From Roseiarcus sp963759955 (lineage in GTDB: Bacteria > Pseudomonadota > Alphaproteobacteria > Rhizobiales > Beijerinckiaceae), in contig CAVXCA010000101.1 in assembly GCA_963759955.1 (NCBI GenBank), positions 47,665 through 111,664 of the forward strand: a stretch of DNA of 64,000 nt, given 5' to 3'. Below, in pieces: positions 33,144 to 40,725 of the stretch. Numbering within the stretch: position 1 is the stretch's first letter; every line of letters starts with the position of its first letter. The translations under genes were made by a program, and so were the position numbers. Under the pieces are notes generated by a model. It saw nothing but the letters and a program-made list of their open reading frames with translations, made no database searches and was not told where the DNA came from.

Positions 33144-34022
33144 ATGTCCGAGGCATTGTTCCCCTTCCTTTCCTCCCCCGAGGCCCAGCCTCTCGCCGTG
33201 GTTCTCGGGACCAACGAGATCGCCTCTGCGGTCGCCGTGTGGCTCGCCTGGGAGCGCTATTCGGTTATCCTCAGCCACGATCCCTTCCCGCCGGTGATCC
33301 GCCGCGGCATGGCCTTTTACGACGCGTTGTTCGACGATCCCGCGCGGGTCGACGGCATCGAGGGCAAACGCGCGGAGACCTTGCTGGAGATCGCGGCCGT
33401 GCTCTCCCGTCCCGGCCGCGTCGTCGTCACCCGGCTCGGCCTGACCGACCTCATCGCGTTCAGAACCCCCGAAGCGCTGATCGACGCGCGCTTGCAGAAG
33501 CATCGCGTCACCCCCGACCTTCGCGGCAACGCGCGCGTCACCGTCGGCCTCGGCCCGAAATTCGCGGTCGGAGCGAATTGCGACATCGCGGTCGAGACCC
33601 GCCCGGCCAAGAACGGTTCGCTGGTGGAAAGCGGCGCCACCGACGACGCGGACGGCGTTTCCCGCAGCCTCGGCGGCGTCGGACGCGAGCGCCTCGTCTA
33701 TTCCGACCGGACAGGCCCGTGGCGGACGGCGGTCGACATCGGCATGCAGGTGTTCAAGGGCTTCGTCGTCGGCCATCACGACGGCGTTCCCGTGCGCGCG
33801 CCGATCGACGGTTTCGTGCGCGGCATCGCGCGCGACGGCGCCTTCGTCCCGCAAGCGGTGAAGATCCTCGAAATCGACCCGCGCGGGCGCGAGGCGTGCT
33901 GGGCCGGCAGCGACGAACGCGGACGCGCGATCGCCGAAGCCGCGTTGAAGGCCATTCTCATTCGCGCGAAGCGCGCCAAGGCGTCGCTCGCCTGCAATCG
34001 CGGCGAAGAGGAACGGGCATGA
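33144..34022 (+). CDS. YqeB/EF2563-like molybdenum-hydroxylase accessory protein
   Basis: 292 residues of the family named for selenium-dependent molybdenum hydroxylase systems (YqeB/EF2563), related to XdhC-type maturation factors. PLAVVLGTNEIASAVAVWLAWERYSVILSHDPFPPVIRRGMAFYDAL is a dinucleotide-type N-terminus; GFVRGIARDGAFVPQAVKILEIDPRGREACWAG is a lipoyl-like C-terminal segment. It is expected to help insert or modify the cofactor of a hydroxylase; the only such enzyme in view is the PaoABC-like complex at 40-44 kb. Overlaps the next gene by 4 bases. Confidence 0.82.
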   Translation: MSEALFPFLSSPEAQPLAVVLGTNEIASAVAVWLAWERYSVILSHDPFPPVIRRGMAFYDALFDDPARVDGIEGKRAETLLEIAAVLSRPGRVVVTRLGLTDLIAFRTPEALIDARLQKHRVTPDLRGNARVTVGLGPKFAVGANCDIAVETRPAKNGSLVESGATDDADGVSRSLGGVGRERLVYSDRTGPWRTAVDIGMQVFKGFVVGHHDGVPVRAPIDGFVRGIARDGAFVPQAVKILEIDPRGREACWAGSDERGRAIAEAALKAILIRAKRAKASLACNRGEEERA

Positions 34023-34570
34023 ACGCGCTTGTGCGTCTCGCCGGTCCGAGAATCGCCGCGCTCAGCGGGGCGTCGAGCGCGGCGATTCAAGCCCTGCTCG
34101 CGGATTTCGCCGGCTCTCTGCAAGCTCACGGCTTGCGCGTGGCGGGGCTCGTCGAGATCGCCGAATGTCGTGCGGGCGGCGGCTGCGGCCGGCTCGCCGT
34201 GCGCGACCTCGCCACCGGCGAGGAGATCGCGATCTCGCAAGACCTCGGCGCCGGCTCGACCGCCTGCAATCTCGACCCGGGCGGCCTCGCCAGAGCGTGC
34301 GCGGCCGCCGAGCGCGCCATCGCCCTGGGCGTCGACGTCGTGGTGTTGAGCAAATTCGGCAAGCTCGAAGCCGCGCGCGGCGGCCTCAGCGACGCCTTCC
34401 GCGCCGCGATCGCAGCGGACGTCCCCGTCGTCACCGCGGTCGCGCCGGCGATGGCCGCAGACTGGGCGCGCTTCGCCGGCCCCCTGTCCGATAATGTCGA
34501 AGCGTGCGCGCCGGCGCTCGCGCAATGGTGGCGCGCGCAAGGCGTCGCCGCGGCGAAAGACGCCGCCTGA
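34019..34570 (+). CDS. DUF2478-family protein
   Basis: 183 residues. IAALSGASSAAIQALLADFAGSLQAHGLRVAGLVEI resembles a degraded P-loop start of the THEP1-like nucleotidase family to which DUF2478 belongs; LGAGSTACNLDPGGLARA and VVVLSKFGKLEAARGGLSDAFRAAIA are family segments. DUF2478 genes are often found with molybdenum transport or molybdo-enzymes. ATGA overlap with the YqeB-like gene implies a joint role. Exact activity unknown. Confidence 0.82.
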   Translation: MNALVRLAGPRIAALSGASSAAIQALLADFAGSLQAHGLRVAGLVEIAECRAGGGCGRLAVRDLATGEEIAISQDLGAGSTACNLDPGGLARACAAAERAIALGVDVVVLSKFGKLEAARGGLSDAFRAAIAADVPVVTAVAPAMAADWARFAGPLSDNVEACAPALAQWWRAQGVAAAKDAA

Positions 34571-34600
34571 CGGACGCAGCGAGCGACGACTTCGTCCGTG

Positions 34601-35731
34601 TCAGTCGAGCGACTTGCGGAAGCGCAAGATGCTCGTCGTCAGCAGCGCTGCGCCGAGCACGGCCAAGGCGAGCATGTGCGGCCACAACTCCGCCAGGCCG
34701 ACCCCTTTGAGAAAGACCCCGCGGATGATCACGAGGTAGTAGCGCATCGGATCGAGATAGGTCAGCCATTGCAAGGCGACCGGCATGCTCGCGATCGGGA
34801 AGCTGAATCCGGAGAGCGTGAACATCGGATTGACGACGAAGAAGTTGGTCGCGAACGCCTGCTGCTGGGTCGAGCACACCGTCGAGATGAGCAGGCCGAT
34901 GCCGAGGACGCTCAGGAGATAGAGCGAGGTGCCGAGCAACAGCACCAACGGATTGCCCACGAAGGGAATGCGGAACCACAGCGTCCCCACGGTGGCGATC
35001 AGCCCGACCAGGGCGAAACCGACGAGGAAGAACGGAATCGTCTTGCCGAGGATGAATTCGAGCGGCCGGATCGGCGTCACCATGATTTGCTCGAGGGTTC
35101 CGACCTCCCGTTCGCGCACGACGGCGAACGACGTCAGATTCACCACCATCACCAGGGTCAGCGTGGCGATGACGCCGGGGACGAAGAACCACCGGCTGTT
35201 GAGATCGGGATTGTACCAGGGCCTTTGTTCGAGCGTGACCTGCACCGCGCGCGCCTGAGCGCCGTGCAGCCGCTGCGCGACATCGGTCGCATAATCCTGC
35301 GAGAACTTCTCGGCGACCTCGCCGACATAGCCGAGCGCGATCAGCGCGGTGTTGGAGTTGGTGCCGTCGACGATCACTTGCAGGGGCGCCGACTGGCCCT
35401 TGCGCAGCAACTCGGCGAATCCGGGATGGACGACGATCGCCACCGTCGCCTGGCTGCGCTCGATCGCCGCGTCGATCTCGGCTTGGCTTTGCGCGACGTC
35501 GACGATGTGAAAGCGGCCGTTGTAAGCGAATCGCGAAATCAGCTCCCGACTCTCCTGGCTGTGGTCGAGATCGAGCGTCGCCGTCGATACGGCGTAAACC
35601 TCGAAGGTCGCGGCGTAGCCGAAAATGATGACCTGGATGATCGGCGGCACGATGAGCCGGAAGCGAGCCCATGTGTCGCGCCTGAGTTCGAGGAACTCCT
35701 TGATCAGCAGCGAGAGGATGCGGCCCCACAT
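34601..35731 (-). CDS. ABC-2 exporter permease, YbhR-like
   Basis: 376-residue ABC-2 permease: N-terminal helix (residues ~24-44), a large periplasmic domain, then five C-terminal helices from about 176. The segment REVGTLEQIMVTPIRPLEFILGKTIPFF is the conserved ABC-2 motif. With the next three or four minus-strand genes it forms a YbhGFSR-like exporter. It is last in the operon; its end is 31 bases from the convergent DUF2478 gene. Confidence 0.9.
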   Translation of the reverse strand: MWGRILSLLIKEFLELRRDTWARFRLIVPPIIQVIIFGYAATFEVYAVSTATLDLDHSQESRELISRFAYNGRFHIVDVAQSQAEIDAAIERSQATVAIVVHPGFAELLRKGQSAPLQVIVDGTNSNTALIALGYVGEVAEKFSQDYATDVAQRLHGAQARAVQVTLEQRPWYNPDLNSRWFFVPGVIATLTLVMVVNLTSFAVVREREVGTLEQIMVTPIRPLEFILGKTIPFFLVGFALVGLIATVGTLWFRIPFVGNPLVLLLGTSLYLLSVLGIGLLISTVCSTQQQAFATNFFVVNPMFTLSGFSFPIASMPVALQWLTYLDPMRYYLVIIRGVFLKGVGLAELWPHMLALAVLGAALLTTSILRFRKSLD

Positions 35732-35737
35732 CTTGAG

Positions 35738-36870
35738 CTAATCCAAAGTCTTGCGGAACGCGCGCGCGGCCAGAAAGGCGACCGCGACGGCGTAGAGCGC
35801 GAGCAGCGCAATGGGCGTGGCGAGTTCGATGAGCCCCGCGCCCTTGAGGAAGATGGCCTTGAGGATCGTCACGTAATAGCGCGAATGCACGAGATAGGTG
35901 ACCGCCTGGATCGGCCAGGGCATCTGATCGATCGGGAAGGTGAAGCCCGACAACAGCGTGGTCGGCATGAGCGTGACGAGCAAGGCGATCTGGCTGGCGC
36001 CGATCTGACTGCGAATCGCCACCGAGATGAAATAGCCGACGGAGAGCACGACGACGAGAAACAGCGACGTCGTGAAGAACAAGGTCGCGAGCGCGCCGCG
36101 GAACGGCACCTCGAACCAGAACACCGCGAGCGTCAGGCAAAGCGCCGCGTCGAGCATGCCGATGGCGAAGTAAGGCAGGATCTTTCCCACCATCAGCTCG
36201 AAGCGCGTCACCGGGGTGGAAATCAGCACCTCCATGGTGCCGCGCTCCCACTCGCGCGATATCGTCAGCGAAGTGAGCTGGGCGCCGACCAGGGCGAGAA
36301 CCATCGCGACGACGCCGGGGATGACGAAGTTGCGGCTGTTCAGATCTTCGTTGAACCACACCCGTGACTGCAACGCGACGGGCGGATTCTGGGCGACCGC
36401 CCCCTGCCTTTGCGACGCGACGACCTGGACGTCGCTGGAAAAGCCGTCGACGACGTCCTGCGCATAGCCGAGCCCGATATTGGCGGTGTTGTCGTCCGTC
36501 GCGTCGAGCACGACCTGCACGGGCGCGGTTCCGAGGTCGGTGAGCCGCTCCGAAAAGTCGGGGGAATCACCACCCCCATCTTGCAGCGCCCGTAGTCCAG
36601 CGCGTGCGTCAGAGCGCCGTAAGAGCCGCTCGCCTCGACGACGCTGAAATAGTCCGACGCCTGAAAGCGTTTGAGAAGGGCTTGGCTGAGCTCGCTCGCC
36701 TCGCGGTCGAACGCACAAACGGGGATGTGCTTGATGTCGAGGCTGACGCCGTAGCCGAGCAGCGCCATCTGCATCAGCGGCATCAATAGCGCGATCATCA
36801 GGCTGCGCGGATCGCGCCACACCTGGATGAGCTCCTTCTTGGCGATCGCCTTGACCCGCCGCGCTTTCAT
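35738..36870 (-). CDS. ABC-2 exporter permease, YbhS-like, one frameshift
   Basis: About 377 residues after adding one base in the run at 36560-36564, which restores CKMGVVIPPDFSERL. N-terminus MKARRVKAIAKKELIQVWRDPRSLMIALLMPLMQ is typical of this family and the later EWERGTMEVLISTPVTRFELMVGKILPYF is the ABC-2 motif. Six helices expected. The ATG at 36870 overlaps the upstream ATPase stop by 4 bases. The break is in an identical-base run, so probably a sequence error. Confidence 0.88.
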
Positions 36871-37832
36871 GGCGCCGTCTCATCGGGGCGGCGCACGCCG
36901 ACCAATTGCACGAAGACGTCCTCGAGCGTCGGCTTGATCGGCTCGACGCGCGTCCAGCCGAGGCCGCGCGCGGCAAGGAACTGCTCGATGCGAGGAATGT
37001 CGGCGGCGGGATCGTCGACCAGGATATGCAGCGCCGAGCCGAAGGGCGCCGCGTCGCGCACCCACGGCGCCGCTTCGAGCGCCTCCAGCAGCGGCCCGGC
37101 GTCCTCGCATTCGACCAGCAGCAGCCGTCCCCGGATCGCGCCGCCCTTCAATTCGCTCGGGCTGCCCATCGCCACCAGCCGCCCCTGGTCGATCAGCGCG
37201 ATGCGGTTGCAGTATTCGGCCTCGTCCATGTAGTGGGTGGTGACGAGGATGGTCACCCCGCCCTCGGCGAGCGAATAGATCAGATCCCAGAACCGGCGTC
37301 GCGAAGTTGGATCGACCCCCGTCGTCGGCTCGTCGAGGAACAGGATCGGCGGCTCGTGCAGCACCGCGCAGCCGAGCGCGAGGCGCTGCTTCCAGCCGCC
37401 GGAGAGATTGGCGACCAGCGCGTCCGCTCGACCCGCGAGCCCGGCCATTTCGACCGCGAAGGCGACGCGCTGCGCCAGCCTTTGGCCCTTCACCCCATAG
37501 ATTCCGCCGAAGAAGCGCAGGTTCTCGACCACCGAAAGGTCGTTGTAGAGCGAGAACTTCTGCGACATGTAGCCGATGTTCGCGCGCACGGTCTCGGGCT
37601 TGCGCGCGACGTCGACGCCGGCCACCTCGGCGCGGCCGGCGCTCGGGCGCAGCAATCCGCACAGCATGCGGATCAAGGTCGATTTGCCCGCGCCGTTGGG
37701 GCCGAGAAAACCCATGATCTCGCCGCGCCGCACCGAGAAGCTGACGTCGTCGACCGCGGTGAACGCGCCGAAGCGTTTGACGAGATGATCCGTCACGATT
37801 CTCAGTTCGCCGTTCGAAGCGTCCGCGCTCAT
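36867..37832 (-). CDS. ABC exporter ATPase, second half of YbhF-like pair
   Basis: 321 residues. Walker A GPNGAGKST, Q-loop MSQKF, signature LSGGWKQRLALGCA (a W in place of the usual Q), Walker B ILFLDEPTTGVD and the H-loop TTHYMDEAEYC. C-terminal ~90 residues form the extra domain seen in drug/ABC-2 ATPases. E. coli YbhF carries two such domains in one chain; here they are separate genes overlapping by 4 bases. Confidence 0.92.
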   Translation of the reverse strand: MSADASNGELRIVTDHLVKRFGAFTAVDDVSFSVRRGEIMGFLGPNGAGKSTLIRMLCGLLRPSAGRAEVAGVDVARKPETVRANIGYMSQKFSLYNDLSVVENLRFFGGIYGVKGQRLAQRVAFAVEMAGLAGRADALVANLSGGWKQRLALGCAVLHEPPILFLDEPTTGVDPTSRRRFWDLIYSLAEGGVTILVTTHYMDEAEYCNRIALIDQGRLVAMGSPSELKGGAIRGRLLLVECEDAGPLLEALEAAPWVRDAAPFGSALHILVDDPAADIPRIEQFLAARGLGWTRVEPIKPTLEDVFVQLVGVRRPDETAP

Positions 37833-38767
37833 GAGGCGACCGCCGGTTCGAGCAACGAGACGAACAGATCCTCGATCGAGGGCACCAGCGGCTCCAATTG
37901 CTCGTAAGGAATCCCGGCCGCGGCAAGCGCGCGCTCGACATCCGCTATCCTGCTCTTCGTCTCGACGACGACGTGGACGCTGTCGCCCACCAGCAGCGCC
38001 GCACGGACCCCGTCGAGCCCCGCCAGCGCGTCGCGCGCCTCCCGCGCGCGCGGCGAAGTGAACGTGATCAACTCGCCCGGCATCAGCGCCTTCAGCGCGC
38101 TTGGCGTATCGCAGTGCAGCATCCGGCCGGCGTGGAGCAGCCCGAGCCGCGTGCAGCGCTCGGCTTCGTCGAGGTAGGACGTCGCCAGGGCGATGGTGAC
38201 TCCCTCCTCGCGAAGCCCGTAAAGGATGCGCCAGAAATCGCGGCGCGACACCGGGTCGACCCCCGCCGTCGGCTCGTCGAGCAGCAGCACTTTGGGCGTG
38301 TGGATGAGCGAGCAGGTCAAGCCGAGCTTCTGCTTCATGCCGCCCGACAATTGCCCCGCTCGGCGCTTGCGAAACGGCGTCATGCCGGACGCCTCCAACA
38401 GGCGCGCCGCGCGCTCGTCGCGACTCGTCGGATCGATCTCGAACAGATCGGCGAAGAATTCTATGTTCTCGTCGACGGTCAAATCCTCATAAAGACCAAA
38501 CCGTTGCGGCATGTAGCTGATGTGCCGCTTGGCCGTCTCCGGGTCAGCGACGACGTCGACGCCGTCGATCTCGATCGACCCGCCGTCGGGCGTCATCACC
38601 CCGCCGAGCAGCCGCATGATCGTCGTTTTCCCCGCGCCGTCCGGGCCGACGAATCCGAATATCTCGCCGCGCGCGCATTCGAAGCTCAACCCGCCGATGC
38701 CGAAGCCGCCCGCGAACCGCTTGGCGAGATCGTGAACGGCGATGATCGCCGGCGCGGGGGCGGTCAT
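37829..38767 (-). CDS. ABC exporter ATPase, first half of YbhF-like pair
   Basis: 312 residues from ATG at 38767 (MTAPAPAIIAVHDLAKRFAGG). Walker A GPDGAGKTT, signature LSGGMKQKLGLTCSL, Walker B VLLLDEPTAGVD, switch region ATSYLDEAERC where Ser replaces the usual His of the H-loop. This substitution may mean the two ATPase domains are not equivalent, as in YbhF-type dimers. Overlaps the membrane-fusion gene by 4 bases. Confidence 0.9.
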   Translation of the reverse strand: MTAPAPAIIAVHDLAKRFAGGFGIGGLSFECARGEIFGFVGPDGAGKTTIMRLLGGVMTPDGGSIEIDGVDVVADPETAKRHISYMPQRFGLYEDLTVDENIEFFADLFEIDPTSRDERAARLLEASGMTPFRKRRAGQLSGGMKQKLGLTCSLIHTPKVLLLDEPTAGVDPVSRRDFWRILYGLREEGVTIALATSYLDEAERCTRLGLLHAGRMLHCDTPSALKALMPGELITFTSPRAREARDALAGLDGVRAALLVGDSVHVVVETKSRIADVERALAAAGIPYEQLEPLVPSIEDLFVSLLEPAVAS

Positions 38768-39810
38768 GACGGACCGGCCGGAAGCAATCGGATGGTTCCG
38801 TCCGCCGGCATGCCGGGAACCAGCTCGTGCGTCGGATTGTCGATGTCGATGCGGATTCGGTAGACCAGCGTCACCCGTTCTTCGTGCGTTTCCACGCTCT
38901 TGGGCGTGAACTCCGCGCTCGAAGAGATGAATCCGATGCGCCCCTGGTATTTCTTGCCGGGATAGGTGTCCGTGGTCACCGTGACGGCCTCGCCGAAGCG
39001 GACCTTGCCGATGTCGGGTTCGTTGACATAGGCGCGCAGCCAAACGTGATCGATGTCCGCCATCGTCACGACCGGCGAGCCGGGGACGGCCACTTCCCCC
39101 AGTTCCGCTTGCCGCACCAGGATCACGCCGTCGAACGGCGCGAACAGCGTCGTGTATCCCAAGACGATGTCGGCCATGCCGACCGAGGCCTCGGCGCTTT
39201 GCGCGTTGGCTTCGGCGAGCGACACATTGGCTTCCGCGGTCGCCTCCAGCGCCTTGTCGCGAGCGAGCGCCGCAGTCGATTGCTTGAGCGCGGCGCTCGC
39301 CTCATCGCGCGCCTCCGTCGTTCCGGCGCCTCTCGTCCACAGATCCTGCGCACGATTGAATTGGAGCTGCTTGAGTTCGAGATCGGCCTCGTCGCTGACG
39401 ATCGTCTTCTTCGCGGCCTCGACGTTGTCTTGCGCGACGGCGAGTTGACGCCGCTGCGCGGTCAGGGCGGCGCGTGCGATGACCGCTTGTTGGGCGTAGT
39501 CGGACGAATCCACTCTTGCGAGCACGGTCCCAGTCTTCACCCACTGCCCTTCGTCAAAAGGGAGCTCGACGATCCGCGACTGCACGGTCTTGAAACTGAC
39601 GACGCTCTCGTGCGCCTCGATGTTTCCCGACACGACGAGCGTTTCCGCCGCGCCCGAGCCGAATATCCATGTGCGAACGGGCGCTGCGAACCAGTACGCG
39701 GCGAGGCCGCCCAGCGCGAGGACGAGGAAGACGGCGAATATCGCGCCTCGGCTGCGTATCGTCACGTTCGGCGAATCCCAATGGAACTGCAGTTTGACCG
39801 AAAACACCAT
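38764..39810 (-). CDS. HlyD-type membrane-fusion protein, YbhG-like
   Basis: 348 residues from ATG at 39810; a TTG five codons further up is possible, and no clear Shine-Dalgarno decides. One N-terminal helix (AIFAVFLVLALGGLAAYWF) anchors it; the lipoyl halves are at VVSGNIEAHESVVSFKTV and APFDGVILVRQAELGEVAV, with a long Ala-rich coiled-coil hairpin between (residues ~105-210). First gene of the exporter operon MFP-ATPase-ATPase-permease-permease. E. coli YbhGFSR exports drugs and cations; the substrate here is unknown. Confidence 0.87.
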   Translation of the reverse strand: MVFSVKLQFHWDSPNVTIRSRGAIFAVFLVLALGGLAAYWFAAPVRTWIFGSGAAETLVVSGNIEAHESVVSFKTVQSRIVELPFDEGQWVKTGTVLARVDSSDYAQQAVIARAALTAQRRQLAVAQDNVEAAKKTIVSDEADLELKQLQFNRAQDLWTRGAGTTEARDEASAALKQSTAALARDKALEATAEANVSLAEANAQSAEASVGMADIVLGYTTLFAPFDGVILVRQAELGEVAVPGSPVVTMADIDHVWLRAYVNEPDIGKVRFGEAVTVTTDTYPGKKYQGRIGFISSSAEFTPKSVETHEERVTLVYRIRIDIDNPTHELVPGMPADGTIRLLPAGPS

Positions 39811-39932
39811 TGTTGAAAACGACAATGCCAGCGTTGACGCGCCTCAATCGAAGCGCGCGCTTGAATTTTCGCCCAAAGACGCCCGTCGGCGTCGCTCGCG
39901 CGGCCGCCCCTGCGGAAGCCGCGGCGGCGAGG

Positions 39933-39946
39933 TTGACCCAGGTCAA
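39933..39946. promoter_or_regulatory. FNR/FixK-type box between exporter and PaoABC-like operons
   Basis: Perfect dyad TTGAC-CCAG-GTCAA, a good match to the TTGAY-N4-RTCAA form bound by FNR/FixK-family regulators. It lies 82 bases before the PaoA-like start and about 123 before the divergent membrane-fusion gene. Confidence 0.55.
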
Positions 39947-40027
39947 GGCGATGCGAGAGGTTGATCGCTATTTGTTTTTGTCTGAGGGTCGAAGCAGGTC
40001 GCCGTCACGGTTTTCCGGAGTCGCGCG

Positions 40028-40723
40028 ATGAAAGCAGCAGATCGTCCCCATCGTATGGAGGAGCGAACGCCCGGTTGCGGCGATGGCGCGGCGGGGTCTG
40101 TGCGGCGGGCCGACGAATTGGGATTGTCCCGGCGGTCGTTTCTCGAATTTTCCACCCTGACGGCGGCGCAAGCCGCGATGGGCGCCGTTGCGCTGGCGAG
40201 CGAAAACCAGAGCGCGATGGCGCAGGACGAGAGGCTCGCGATGGCGCAACCGGAAGCCGTTCCCGTCACCCTGAGCGTCAACGGCGTCGAGCGATCGCTG
40301 CGGCTCGAGCCGCGCACGACGCTGGCCGAGGCGCTGCGTGGCCCGTTGGGTCTGACCGGCGTCAAGATCGCATGCAACCGGGGCGCCTGCTCCGCCTGCA
40401 CGGTGTGGCTCGACGGCGCGCCGGTGTGCTCGTGCATGACGCTCGCGGTCGAGGTCGGCGCGCGCAAGGTCACTACGATCGAAGGGCTGGCGCAGGGCGA
40501 GACGCTCCATGCGGTCCAGGCCGCCTTCATCGCTCACGACGCGGTGCAGTGCGGATTCTGCACGCCGGGCCTGGTCATGAGCTGCGCGGCGCTGCTGGAG
40601 CGCAATCCCAACCCGACCGCCGCGGATATCGAACTGGCGATCGGCGGACATTACTGCCGGTGCGGAACCTATCCCCACGTCGTCGCCGCGACGCTCGCGG
40701 CGGCTGAAATGCGAAGGGGCTGA
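40028..40723 (+). CDS. PaoA-like [2Fe-2S] subunit of a periplasmic molybdenum oxidase, Tat-exported
   Basis: 231 residues. A twin-arginine leader (LSRRSFLEFSTLTAAQAAMG; Arg35-Arg36) precedes two [2Fe-2S] domains: plant-type C116, C121, C124, C136 and the xanthine-dehydrogenase type C175, C178, C210, C212 (QCGFCTPG; HYCRCGTY). The leader on the small subunit is the arrangement of E. coli PaoABC, whose complex is exported folded. GGAG at 40017-40020 supports the ATG. Electrons from the Mo centre pass through this subunit. Confidence 0.92.
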   Translation: MKAADRPHRMEERTPGCGDGAAGSVRRADELGLSRRSFLEFSTLTAAQAAMGAVALASENQSAMAQDERLAMAQPEAVPVTLSVNGVERSLRLEPRTTLAEALRGPLGLTGVKIACNRGACSACTVWLDGAPVCSCMTLAVEVGARKVTTIEGLAQGETLHAVQAAFIAHDAVQCGFCTPGLVMSCAALLERNPNPTAADIELAIGGHYCRCGTYPHVVAATLAAAEMRRG

Positions 40724-40725
40724 CG

